DNA of 53,878 bases from NCBI GenBank assembly GCA_031459715.1, contig JAVKIA010000017.1, positions 1-53,878 on the forward strand. The letters are read 5' to 3'. The notes under the pieces were generated by a model that worked only from the letters and a program-made list of their open reading frames with translations, did no database searches and was not told the DNA's origin. This stretch comes from Armatimonadota bacterium. Lineage in GTDB: Bacteria; Sysuimicrobiota; Sysuimicrobiia; Sysuimicrobiales; Humicultoraceae. The translations under genes and the position numbers were made by a program. Numbering within the stretch: position 1 is the first letter of the stretch; each line of letters begins with the position of its first letter. Of this stretch, positions 40,679 to 48,148 are shown in pieces.

Positions 40679-42063
40679 GCGCCGACCTGGCCGCGCTGGC
40701 TTCGGCGGTCCGTGGCGGGCGCCTCTCGTCCGTCGACCTGGTGGAGCGTTGCCTGGAGCGGATCCGCGACACCGGGGAGCGCCTCCGGGCGTTCATCCAT
40801 GTGGACGCGGAGGGCGCGCGGGAGGCGGCGCAGCAGCGGGACATGGAGGCGCGCCGCGGTCAGATCCGTGGCCCGCTGCACGGGATCCCCGTGGCGGTGA
40901 AGGACCTGTTCGACCAGGCCGGCCTGCCCACCACCGCCGGGGCGGCGATCCGTCGCGGGCACCGGGCTCAGACCACCGCCACGGCGGTGCACCGCCTGCT
41001 GGACGCCGGGGCGGTAGTCATCGGCAAGACCAACCTGCACGAGTTCGCCTTCGGGGTTACCTCGGTCAACCCGCACTTTGGCGCCGTGGCCAACCCCTGG
41101 GATCCCGAGCGCGTGGCCGGCGGGTCCAGCGGCGGGTCGGCGGCGGCGGTGGCGGCGGGGTGCTGCGCCGCCGCCCTGGGGACGGATACAGGAGGATCCA
41201 TTCGCATCCCCGCGGCCCTGTGCGGTGTGGTGGGGCTGAAGCCCACCTTCGGCCGGGTCAGCCGGCACGGGGTGGTGCCACTGGCCTGGTCCTTCGACAC
41301 CGTGGGCCCCATGGCCCGCAGCGTGGCCGACGCGGCCCTGCTCCTTGGCGTCCTGGCAGGTCCCGACCCCCAGGATCCCCTCACCGGAGGGAGCGCCCCC
41401 TGCGCGTCTCGGGTCCCGCCTGCTCCACCGTCCTTTCGCATCGGCCGCCTGCGCGGTCCGCTCTTCGACGAGGAGTTGGACGTTGAGGTAGGGACGGCAC
41501 TGGAGCGGGCCTGCACCCTACTGGCCCGCGCCGGAGGCCGGGTCGAGGAGGTGGGTTTGGAGGAGGCGCTGGCCGGGCAGGCTGCGCAGACAACCATCCT
41601 CTTCGCCGAAGCCAGCGCCTACCACCGCCGCGCCTACCCGGGCCGACTGGCGGAGTACGGGCCGGACGTGCGTGAGCTGCTGGCCGCTGGTGCCACCATC
41701 CCCGCCACAGCTTACGTGGACGCGCAGCGGGTGCAGGGGATGGTGATCCGCCAGATCCGGCACCTGCTTACGGACTTCGACGCGCTGATCTGTGCCGCCG
41801 TCCCCGTGCAGGCTCCTCGCATCGAGGACGTGGACCCGACGCGGGGTGAGGGGTGGCGGCGCGCCCGGGCCCCCCTTTCCCGCCTCACCCGGCTCTTCAA
41901 CCTCACCGGGCTCCCCGCGGTGGTCGTGCCGGTGGAGCAGTCCCGCAGCGGCCTGCCGCTGGGTGTGCAGCTGGCAGCGGCGCCGGGGGAGGAGGAGCGG
42001 TTGCTGGCGATCGCGGCGGTGCTGGAGGCCGCTACAGGCTGGTCCTTACCCATCCTGCCGTAG
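40675..42063 (+). CDS. Amidase-signature hydrolase
   Basis: The 462-residue amidase-signature enzyme has the full Ser-cisSer-Lys triad: Lys76 (VAVKDLFD), Ser151 (AGGSSGGS) and Ser175 (GTDTGGSIRIPA). It is closest in look to GatA/AtzE-type proteins. Co-translated with the 58-residue gene upstream and following hpaD, it may release arylacetates from arylacetamides or hydrolyse another small amide. A tRNA amidotransferase role is unlikely because gatB is absent. Confidence 0.82.
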   Translation: MSADLAALASAVRGGRLSSVDLVERCLERIRDTGERLRAFIHVDAEGAREAAQQRDMEARRGQIRGPLHGIPVAVKDLFDQAGLPTTAGAAIRRGHRAQTTATAVHRLLDAGAVVIGKTNLHEFAFGVTSVNPHFGAVANPWDPERVAGGSSGGSAAAVAAGCCAAALGTDTGGSIRIPAALCGVVGLKPTFGRVSRHGVVPLAWSFDTVGPMARSVADAALLLGVLAGPDPQDPLTGGSAPCASRVPPAPPSFRIGRLRGPLFDEELDVEVGTALERACTLLARAGGRVEEVGLEEALAGQAAQTTILFAEASAYHRRAYPGRLAEYGPDVRELLAAGATIPATAYVDAQRVQGMVIRQIRHLLTDFDALICAAVPVQAPRIEDVDPTRGEGWRRARAPLSRLTRLFNLTGLPAVVVPVEQSRSGLPLGVQLAAAPGEEERLLAIAAVLEAATGWSLPILP

Positions 42064-42066
42064 CTT

Positions 42067-42876
42067 CTACCCCCTCCGCGCCGCGGCGACGATCAGCTCG
42101 GCCGCAGCCGCGGGAAAGGGGGCACCCAGGACGTAGCAGCGCGCGCCGCGGAGCAGTCGGCTGAACCCGGCGAAGGCATCTTCCAGGCGGTGCGCGTAGC
42201 GCAGGGAGGAGTGCTGCTGCTCTCCCAGGTACATCAGGAGCTCCGCGCGGGAGAAAGGCGCCAGGCCTCCGCCATCCGGCCGCAGCAGCACGAACGCCTC
42301 CACCGGGACCTCACCCGCCGCCCGCGCCGCGGGGAGGTAGAAACGAACGCCGCCCTCCCGCGCGACCTCTGCGCCCCGGGGAAGAGCCCCGACCGCCTGG
42401 GCGGTCCAGGGTTTGATGGCCATGGGCAGCGCAAACGGCGCCGCCGCCCCCGTGGCCGGATCAAGCAGCGTGATCTCGTCGGTGAGGTAGGCCGCCCCGT
42501 GCCGGACCAGGATGGCCACCGTGGATGTCTTCCCCGCGCCACTTTCCCCGATGACGATCCAGGCCCGCCCGTCGACGGCCACTGCGCCGGCGTGGATGAA
42601 GAGCAGGTGGCGCAGCAGGGCCGCGCCGGTTGCGCCCACCTGCCCCAGCAGCAGAGGGAGCCACCCGGTCTGTGGCAGCGTGACCGACCACAGAACCTTG
42701 CCGTCCACGGTCCCCGTGGCCAGGCGGTCCTCCTCGGCCACGGTGACGTCCAGGGGAGGGAGGGGCTCCGCCGCGCACAGCGAGCTTAGGGCCGGGGCCA
42801 GAGCGGCGGCTATCCGGTCTGGCGCGGCGATGCGGATCTGCCAGCCGGGCAGGGTCAGGGTGTGTCGCGCGGGCAT
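42067..42876 (-). CDS. HprK-related P-loop kinase/ATP-binding protein
   Basis: A 269-residue protein with the HPr-kinase-type core: LFIHAGAVAVDG before Walker A GESGAGKT (110-117), then LTDEITLLD. Genuine HprK also needs an N-terminal DRTGG domain and a PTS partner; neither is seen. Such orphan HprK-like proteins recur beside PqqD-family genes in peptide-modification or HPr-rel loci of unknown role. The ATG forms TGATG with the PqqD-like stop (GTG at 42879 is an alternative). It is the last gene of the minus-strand operon and ends three bases from the convergent amidase gene. Confidence 0.75.
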   Translation of the reverse strand: MPARHTLTLPGWQIRIAAPDRIAAALAPALSSLCAAEPLPPLDVTVAEEDRLATGTVDGKVLWSVTLPQTGWLPLLLGQVGATGAALLRHLLFIHAGAVAVDGRAWIVIGESGAGKTSTVAILVRHGAAYLTDEITLLDPATGAAAPFALPMAIKPWTAQAVGALPRGAEVAREGGVRFYLPAARAAGEVPVEAFVLLRPDGGGLAPFSRAELLMYLGEQQHSSLRYAHRLEDAFAGFSRLLRGARCYVLGAPFPAAAAELIVAAARRG

Positions 42877-43142
42877 CACGGAGGCTCGACCCAGCGCAGG
42901 GCTGCGCGCCGCCAGCGGCCATCTTCCTCCCGGAGCAGGCCCGCGGCCGCCAGGCTCTGCAGCGATTCCGCAAGGTGCTCCTGCGGCCCGCCGAGGCTGG
43001 CGGTCACCTCCGCCGTCGTCCGTCCCTCGCAGGTCTCGAAGACCCGCCGGGTTGCCGGGTCCAGGAGGATAAGGCGCGCCTGCGCCACGTCCAGCAGGAC
43101 GACCTCCCCGTCGAGCTCTGCGGCCAGGAAGGGCGCGCTCAC
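42876..43142 (-). CDS. PqqD-family (RiPP recognition element-like) small protein
   Basis: An 88-residue winged-helix-type protein. The run of strands then helices (VVLLDVAQARLILLDPATRRV, then TTAEVTASLGG, ESLQSLAAAGLL) is the PqqD pattern. In RiPP pathways such domains bind a precursor peptide leader; no radical SAM or cyclodehydratase gene is nearby. The GTG overlaps the sortase stop (GTGA) and the stop overlaps the HprK-like gene. Confidence 0.72.
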   Translation of the reverse strand: MSAPFLAAELDGEVVLLDVAQARLILLDPATRRVFETCEGRTTAEVTASLGGPQEHLAESLQSLAAAGLLREEDGRWRRAALRWVEPP

Positions 43143-43798
43143 GGCGCGGCGGCCGGGGTCACCCCGCGCAGGACTCCCAGGACGACCAGTCGGAAGGCGG
43201 CGCTGTAGGCCGGGGTGCAGGTGACCAGGGCGATGCCACGCTCCCCAAGCGGCGCCGAGAGCACTTCCACCCGCTCGGGGCGCACGACCTGCGACTCTAC
43301 CACCGCATACCTGTAGCGGCGCCCCCCGTACTCCACCAAGATTACGTCCCCGCGGCGCAGGGTGTCCAGGCGGAAGAAGGGCGCTCCATAGGTGGTGCGG
43401 TGGCCGGCGATACCCAGGACCCCGGGGCGGTCGGGAAGCGGGGTCCAGGTGATCCGGCCGACCCCAAACCTGCGCAGGTGCTCGGGGGTCGCCCCTTCGG
43501 GGACGTAGCGCCGCAGTTCCAACCGGGGGATCGTCAGTACCATCCCCTGGGAGGCGGTACCGTCCGCCGCCGGCCGCCCGCCCTGCGCGGGTTCCCCGGT
43601 GGTTACCGCGCGCTCGCTCTGTGCAGACTCCCAGGCTGCCAGCGCCGCGGTCTGCGCCGGCCCCACCGCCACGGCTGTGTAAGCGATCCACCCAAAGGGA
43701 GCGAGCACCAGCAGCACGCCCGCGGCAATGCACAGGGTTCCTGCCATCCGCAGGGCCCTGCGGAAAGGCGGAGGCTCCTTGATACCGTAGACGATCAC
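43139..43798 (-). CDS. Sortase, class E/D-like
   Basis: Membrane-anchored transpeptidase of 219 residues: one N-terminal transmembrane segment (about 19-45), a linker, then the sortase barrel with His133 (IAGHRTTYGAPFFRLD), Cys194 (LVTCTP) and Arg203 (AAFRLVVLG). The GHRTTYGAPF context is typical of class E enzymes. The GTG at 43798 overlaps the stop of the upstream gene, whose product ends in an LPYGG-type sorting signal, so enzyme and substrate are translated together. It attaches a protein to the cell envelope or catalyses a related transpeptidation. Confidence 0.85.
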   Translation of the reverse strand: MIVYGIKEPPPFRRALRMAGTLCIAAGVLLVLAPFGWIAYTAVAVGPAQTAALAAWESAQSERAVTTGEPAQGGRPAADGTASQGMVLTIPRLELRRYVPEGATPEHLRRFGVGRITWTPLPDRPGVLGIAGHRTTYGAPFFRLDTLRRGDVILVEYGGRRYRYAVVESQVVRPERVEVLSAPLGERGIALVTCTPAYSAAFRLVVLGVLRGVTPAAAP

Positions 43799-44313
43799 GA
43801 CCTGGCGCCCGCGCGCCGCAGGACGATCCCCAGAGAGATCAGACCGACCCCGCCGGCAAACGGGATCCACAGGTTCGCCCCGCCGTAGGGCAATACTTCG
43901 ACCGGGAGCAGCCTGGGGCGCACCGGACGCACGGCCTCAGCCAGCGGGCGGACGACCGGCCGGGCCGGGGGAGTGGCCACTGCCCTGGGGACGGCGGGCA
44001 GGACGACGGGGGTCACGCGAACCACTGGCGGCGCCGCTGGAGGCGGAACTGCCGGTGCGAGGGGCGTGGCCGGCGTGTGGGGTGTGACCACCGGCGTGGG
44101 CGGAGGGACGATGGCCTCAGGAGGCGGCGCCGGGGGAGCCACAAGCAGGGGTGCGGCGGCCAGGATGGGCAGGAGGATTCCGATGATCGGCAGGATAGGC
44201 AGCCACGGCGCGGGAGGCCCCGCCGGGGGAGGAGGGGGAGGAGGAATGGGAGAGACCACCTCCACCCCTGTGGCCAGGGGAATCGACGCGATCTTCACTC
44301 CCCGAGGCTGCAA
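43795..44313 (-). CDS. Pro-rich membrane protein with LPYGG-type sorting signal, probable sortase substrate
   Basis: The 172-residue protein has an N-terminal motif VKIASIPLATGVEVVSP (6-22), a poly-Pro stretch, a first hydrophobic segment (about 38-60), an extended Pro/Ala/Val/Thr region (61-138), then LPYGG (141-145), a hydrophobic segment (about 148-165) and the basic end RRAGARS. That last arrangement is a cell-wall sorting signal, with GG replacing the usual TG. TTG start at 44313; an internal GTG at 44298 preceded by GGGGA is an alternative. The N-terminal motif recurs in the protein encoded at 44480-44782. The sortase gene overlaps its stop. Confidence 0.7.
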   Translation of the reverse strand: MQPRGVKIASIPLATGVEVVSPIPPPPPPPAGPPAPWLPILPIIGILLPILAAAPLLVAPPAPPPEAIVPPPTPVVTPHTPATPLAPAVPPPAAPPVVRVTPVVLPAVPRAVATPPARPVVRPLAEAVRPVRPRLLPVEVLPYGGANLWIPFAGGVGLISLGIVLRRAGARS

Positions 44314-44410
44314 CCCTATCAGCCCCCGGCGGAAAGGGAATTCTTGCGCTCAATACCTTTCGCCAGAGAAGCCCCCCTCTTTGATAACACAGATATGGGA
44401 TCAGGCGCCA

Positions 44411-44455
44411 CGGACCAAAAGCAGTCTCCGAGCCGGTTATCCGGCCCGGAGACTG
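44411..44455 (-). terminator. Rho-independent-type terminator or attenuator
   Basis: Hairpin with a 9-base perfect outer stem (CAGTCTCCG/CGGAGACTG), one mismatch, a 5-base inner stem (GCCGG/CCGGC) and a 4-base loop. On the minus strand it is followed by CTTTTGG. It lies 25 bases past the stop of the 100-residue membrane protein and upstream of the Pro-rich protein, so it separates or attenuates transcription within this locus. Confidence 0.7.
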
Positions 44456-44479
44456 GAAGAATGCCGCCGGGACGTCCTG

Positions 44480-44782
44480 CTAGCGCATCAGGTTCAGCCG
44501 TTCCGACGGCGGTACCTCCAGCGGCCCGGTTGCCACCACCGCTGGAGCAGCCGGCTGGGACGGGGCCCGGGTCTGCTCTTCCTGAGGAGGTCCGGTCAAC
44601 AGGGCTCCTCCCATCCCCAGGGCCAGCAGCAGCAGGCCGATCAGTCCTGCCGCCCCCGCCCCTCCACCGCCGGACGCAGGCGGTGCCGGAGCGGGGCCGG
44701 GTTCGGGGAGCGGCGAGGTGTTCTGCACGGATGTCGCCAGCGGGATAGAAGCGATCCTGATACCACCTGGCAATGCAGGCAT
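44480..44782 (-). CDS. Small single-pass membrane protein sharing an N-terminal motif with the sortase substrate
   Basis: The 100-residue protein has the motif IRIASIPLATSVQNTSP (8-24), a Pro/Gly-rich linker, one hydrophobic segment (about 42-64) and a polar Pro-rich tail ending PPSERLNLMR. Start ATG at 44782, with AAAGGGG about 7 bases upstream; longer in-frame versions run into the divergent promoter region. No known domain is recognised. The shared motif with the Pro-rich protein (44313 start) is nearly identical over ten residues and probably faces the cytoplasm. No sorting signal is present. Confidence 0.65.
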   Translation of the reverse strand: MPALPGGIRIASIPLATSVQNTSPLPEPGPAPAPPASGGGGAGAAGLIGLLLLALGMGGALLTGPPQEEQTRAPSQPAAPAVVATGPLEVPPSERLNLMR

Positions 44783-44926
44783 AATCATACCCCTTTCTGC
44801 TGAGTTCGAGCCTAGCACCGGCTCCTCGAAGCCTACAATCTGTCGGAGGACAGAAAACGGGCGCGTGAACGACCGATCTTCCGAAGCGCCCATTTCGTCC
44901 GGAATGGCCGGCAGGAAACGACGCGC

Positions 44927-45742
44927 ATGGCCCGGGAAGTACACGTAGCTGTGGTCGAAACCTGGAACCTCGGCAAGACCTTTCACCCGCCCCCGTGGCC
45001 CCTCTCTCTGGCAGGACGGATCGCCGCGCGCCCCGTGCGTGCGCTGGCCGGTATCTCCCTGCGCATCGAGCCGGGGGAGGTCTTCGGTCTGGTGGGACCC
45101 AACGGCGCCGGGAAGACCACGCTGCTCAAGCTCCTGGCGACGTTGCTGTTGCCCTCAGAGGGGGCCGCCCGGGTGGACGGCGCGGACCTGGTGAGCCAGG
45201 CGGGGATGGTACGGCGGCGGGTGGGGCTGGCCACCGGGGACGAGCGCACTTTCTACTGGAGGCTCACGGGGCGGGAGAACCTGGAATTCTTCTGTGGCCT
45301 GCGCGGGCAATCCCCGGCGGTGGCGCGTCGGCGGGCCGCGGAGGTCCTGGAACGCGTGGACCTGGTGGAGCAGGCGGACGAGACCGTAGGGCGGTACTCC
45401 ACGGGGATGCGCCAGCGTCTGGCCATTGCCCGGGCCCTGCTGGACGATCCCCCGGTCCTGCTGCTGGACGAACCCACGCGCAGCCTTGACCCTGTGGCCG
45501 CCGCCCGCGTGCAGACCCTCATCCGCCGCCTCTCCCGCGAGGAGGGGCGCACCGTGCTGCTGGCCACGCACCAGCTGGGCGAGGCTGCCACTGCCTGCGA
45601 CCGCATCGGCATCCTCGTGGCCGGGGCGCTGCGTGACGTGCTGGCGCCGCAGGCGGTGGGGGAGGATGGTCTGCGCCGGCGCTACCACGCCCTGGTGGAG
45701 GCTACGGATGAGCGTCCTCAATCAGTTGCGGGCCTTTCTTAG
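44927..45742 (+). CDS. ABC-2-type exporter ATP-binding protein
   Basis: ABC ATPase, 271 residues: Walker A GPNGAGKTT, signature YSTGMRQRL, Walker B VLLLDEPTRSLDP and switch His in ATHQLGEA. The N-terminal NLGKTFHPPPWPLSLAGRI insertion before the first strand is like that of NatA/CcmA-type polysaccharide or drug exporters. Divergent from the small membrane-protein gene, with 144 bases between starts; the permease gene overlaps its end by 35 bases. It may belong functionally to the sortase locus. Confidence 0.83.
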   Translation: MAREVHVAVVETWNLGKTFHPPPWPLSLAGRIAARPVRALAGISLRIEPGEVFGLVGPNGAGKTTLLKLLATLLLPSEGAARVDGADLVSQAGMVRRRVGLATGDERTFYWRLTGRENLEFFCGLRGQSPAVARRRAAEVLERVDLVEQADETVGRYSTGMRQRLAIARALLDDPPVLLLDEPTRSLDPVAAARVQTLIRRLSREEGRTVLLATHQLGEAATACDRIGILVAGALRDVLAPQAVGEDGLRRRYHALVEATDERPQSVAGLS

Positions 45743-46520
45743 ACGGGACTACCTCCTGGCCAGCTACTCCCGCCTCGCCCTGGCCTGGCAGGTCTTCACC
45801 GTCGTCCTGGTGGCGCCTACGCTGTACTACCTGGGACGGCTCATCCGGCCGGCTGCCTCGCCGCACCTGGCCCCCTACGGCGGAGACTACTTCGCCTTCG
45901 CCGTGCTGGGGGTAGCGCTCTTCGGGCTGCTGGCCGCGTCCATGGCCGCTGCGGCCGCAGCGATCCGTCAGGAGCAGATGATCGGCACCCTGGAGGTCCT
46001 GGTCGCTGCACCCATCTCATTGCTCACCCTGGCGGCGGGGCTCTCGCTGTGGAGCGTCCTGCTCGCCGCCGCGCAGACGCTCCTCTACCTGGTGCTGGGC
46101 GTGGTCGTCTTCGGAATCGACCTGGGCCGGGCCAATCTCGCCGCGGCCGGCATCGCCGTGATCCTGGCGGTGGCCACGTTCGCGGCCATGGGGCTGTTCG
46201 CGGCGGCCTTCGTCCTGGTTTACAGGCACGCCGATCCGTTCAGCAGCATCTTCGCCGGGCTTTCGGCCCTTCTGGGCGGGGTCTTCTACCCGCCAAGCGT
46301 CCTGCCCCCGGTGCTGCGGGTGCTGGCGGAGTTCGTCCCGCTGACGCATGCGCTGCGGGCAGTCCGCCTGGCCGTGCTGGAAGGGGCCGGGCTCGGTGCG
46401 CTGCGCCGTGAACTACTCGTGCTGCTCCTCTTTGCCGTGGTGCTCCTGCCGCTGGCGACGGTGGTCTTCCGCGGGGCGGTGCAGTACGCCAGGCGAGCGG
46501 GGACGCTGAGCGCCTACTGA
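45708..46520 (+). CDS. ABC-2-type exporter permease
   Basis: The 270-residue membrane protein has about six hydrophobic segments of the ABC-2 type (YYLGRLIRP loop, IRQEQMIGTLEVLVAAPIS, and LGGVFYPPSVLPPVLRVLAEFVPLTHALRAVR). It pairs with the overlapping ATPase. The exported substrate is unknown. Confidence 0.82.
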   Translation: MSVLNQLRAFLRRDYLLASYSRLALAWQVFTVVLVAPTLYYLGRLIRPAASPHLAPYGGDYFAFAVLGVALFGLLAASMAAAAAAIRQEQMIGTLEVLVAAPISLLTLAAGLSLWSVLLAAAQTLLYLVLGVVVFGIDLGRANLAAAGIAVILAVATFAAMGLFAAAFVLVYRHADPFSSIFAGLSALLGGVFYPPSVLPPVLRVLAEFVPLTHALRAVRLAVLEGAGLGALRRELLVLLLFAVVLLPLATVVFRGAVQYARRAGTLSAY

Positions 46521-46537
46521 GGGGACCCCCGGGGCGG

Positions 46538-47071
46538 TCAGTCCCCGAAGTTCTCCACCACCACCACGCCGTAGGGTCCGCCGTCGATCACCCCGATGCC
46601 CACCAGACGGTAATCCGGCAGCAGGATGTTCTCCCGGTGTGCCTCGCTGGTCATCAGGGCCTCATGCGCCTCCCGGATGGTGGCGGCGTAGGCGATGTTC
46701 TCACCGACCAGGCGCACGCGCACTCCCCGCCGCAACACTCGTTGCTGCGGCCCCAGGCCGCTGCGGTCCACGTGGGAGAGGTAGCCGAAGGCGACCATCT
46801 CCAGGCCGTGGGCGCGGGCCACGCTGCGGATGGTGGCGTGAGGCATGAGCGGGGCCAGCCCCGCGGCTGCACGCTCATTGTTGACCAGATTGAGCATGGT
46901 CACCTCGCGCTCCCAGCTGCTCTGCGCCGCCGTGGTGCGAAAGGGCAGGGGGTAGGTCGCCCACGCCGTGGGTGCTCCCAGCACCACCGGGTCCGGGGAG
47001 AGGATCGGGGCCGGGTTGATGAACGTGGCCGCGGCCGCCACCAGTACGAGGAGGGATACGGGTCGCCACAT
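46538..47071 (-). CDS. CAP/SCP (YkwD-like) domain secreted protein
   Basis: The 177-residue exported protein has a hydrophobic signal region at 6-24, then the CAP domain (about 55-177): NLVNNERAAAGLAPL, ARAHGLEM, FGYLSHVDRSG, GENIAYA and HRENILLPDYRLVGIGV. The two histidines and two acidic residues of the CAP cavity are present. GGAGG lies 5 bases before the ATG. The family occurs in spore and envelope proteins of unknown chemistry. It converges with the ABC permease gene. Confidence 0.83.
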   Translation of the reverse strand: MWRPVSLLVLVAAAATFINPAPILSPDPVVLGAPTAWATYPLPFRTTAAQSSWEREVTMLNLVNNERAAAGLAPLMPHATIRSVARAHGLEMVAFGYLSHVDRSGLGPQQRVLRRGVRVRLVGENIAYAATIREAHEALMTSEAHRENILLPDYRLVGIGVIDGGPYGVVVVENFGD

Positions 47072-47290
47072 GCCAGCCTCCGGGGGAGCTCCGCACTCCG
47101 GACGCGGCCGGTGGAAGTGCCCGGCGCTTTCCGCCCCCTGGTGCAGGAGGGGTTGCCCGTTCGGAGATCCCTACCGGGAGTGTGTGCCCAGATCGTGGGT
47201 GGTCTAGTCGAGATGGCACAGTTGAGCAGGCAGGAGGCGGGGAGCGCGCGCCAAACATCTTCAGGGAATCCTGGGGCAAGGGTGAAATCA

Positions 47291-48139
47291 ATGGCGGCGA
47301 ACTGGCGAACGGCGGAACCTCTGGCGGACAAGGTGGCGCTGGTCACCGGTGCCTCGCGGGGCATCGGGCGCGCCACCGCCCTCCTGCTGGCCGAACGCGG
47401 CGCCCATGTGGGCGTCCACTATAAGAGCGCCGAGGCCCAGGCCCGGCAGGTGGCGGAGGCGATCGTTGCCATGGGCCGCCGGGCCGTCCTGGTGCAGGCC
47501 GACCTGGAGCGGCCCGAAGACGTGCGGCACATGTTCGACGTGGTGGGCGAGACGTTTGGCGGGCTGGACATCTTCGTGGCCAATGCCGCGTCCACCGCCT
47601 TCCGGCGCTTCGTCGACCTCAAGCCCCACCACTTGGCCCGGACCTACCAGATCACCGTCTTCTCCTTTGTTCAGGCGGCGCAGGAGGCGATGCGTCTGAT
47701 GGCCGGACGCCGCGGTCGGATCGTCACCGTGTCCAGCTTCCCTACCCACCGCTACCTGCCCGACTACTCTCTGCTGGCCTCAGCTAAGGCCGCTCTGGAG
47801 TCGCTGACCGCCTATCTGGCGGTGGAGGCGGCGCCGCACGGCATCACGGTCAACGGTGTGAGCCCCGGCGTGGTGGTCACAGACTCGGCGGAGGTGTACG
47901 AGAGACGCCGGCACCCGGGGCTGCTGGACGCGGCGCTGCGGTACACGCCCAAGGGGCGACTGGGCCAGCCCGAGGATATCGCCCGCGTCATCGCCTTCCT
48001 GTGCTCCGACGACGCGGAGTGGATCGTCGGGCAGACCATTGTCGCAGACGGGGGGCTCACCCTGCCCAGTCCCTACTATCCACAGGTCGATTCCTCCCGG
48101 CCCGCGGCCGCAACATCATCCTCGGAGGAGCGTTCGTGA
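47291..48139 (+). CDS. FabL-like enoyl-ACP reductase (divergent SDR)
   Basis: The 282-residue SDR has TGASRGIGRA (19-28) and NAA (98-100), but the catalytic pair is Tyr159-x6-Lys166 (YSLLASAK) rather than Tyr-x3-Lys. Y-x6-K spacing is the mark of enoyl-ACP reductases FabI and FabL. SAKAALESLTAYLAVEAAPHG and the GQTIVADGG end resemble FabL of Bacillus. It probably reduces enoyl-ACP in fatty acid synthesis. The last 25 residues are a Ser/Pro-rich tail. AAGGGTGA lies upstream of the ATG at 47291. Confidence 0.65.
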   Translation: MAANWRTAEPLADKVALVTGASRGIGRATALLLAERGAHVGVHYKSAEAQARQVAEAIVAMGRRAVLVQADLERPEDVRHMFDVVGETFGGLDIFVANAASTAFRRFVDLKPHHLARTYQITVFSFVQAAQEAMRLMAGRRGRIVTVSSFPTHRYLPDYSLLASAKAALESLTAYLAVEAAPHGITVNGVSPGVVVTDSAEVYERRRHPGLLDAALRYTPKGRLGQPEDIARVIAFLCSDDAEWIVGQTIVADGGLTLPSPYYPQVDSSRPAAATSSSEERS

Positions 48140-48148
48140 ACACCCTTC

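Noticed and set aside
44314-44410. Cyclic-di-GMP riboswitch-like segment (GGCGAAAGG, then GCGCAAG on the minus strand)
   Set aside because: Short matches only; the conserved core and paired elements of GEMM riboswitches could not be laid out.
44783-44986. Longer version of the 100-residue membrane protein
   Set aside because: It would overlap the divergent ATPase gene; the extra residues do not resemble the paralogue, whose similarity begins at the motif near the chosen ATG.
46521-46546. GGGGAC...GTCCCC inverted repeat between convergent genes as a terminator
   Set aside because: A GC-only repeat with a 14-base loop and no T-tract; repeats like this are frequent by chance here.
46637-47290. 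218-codon upstream extension of the FabL-like frame
   Set aside because: It is antisense to the CAP-domain gene and the intergenic gap, without SDR similarity; the ATG at 47291 gives a normal N-terminus.
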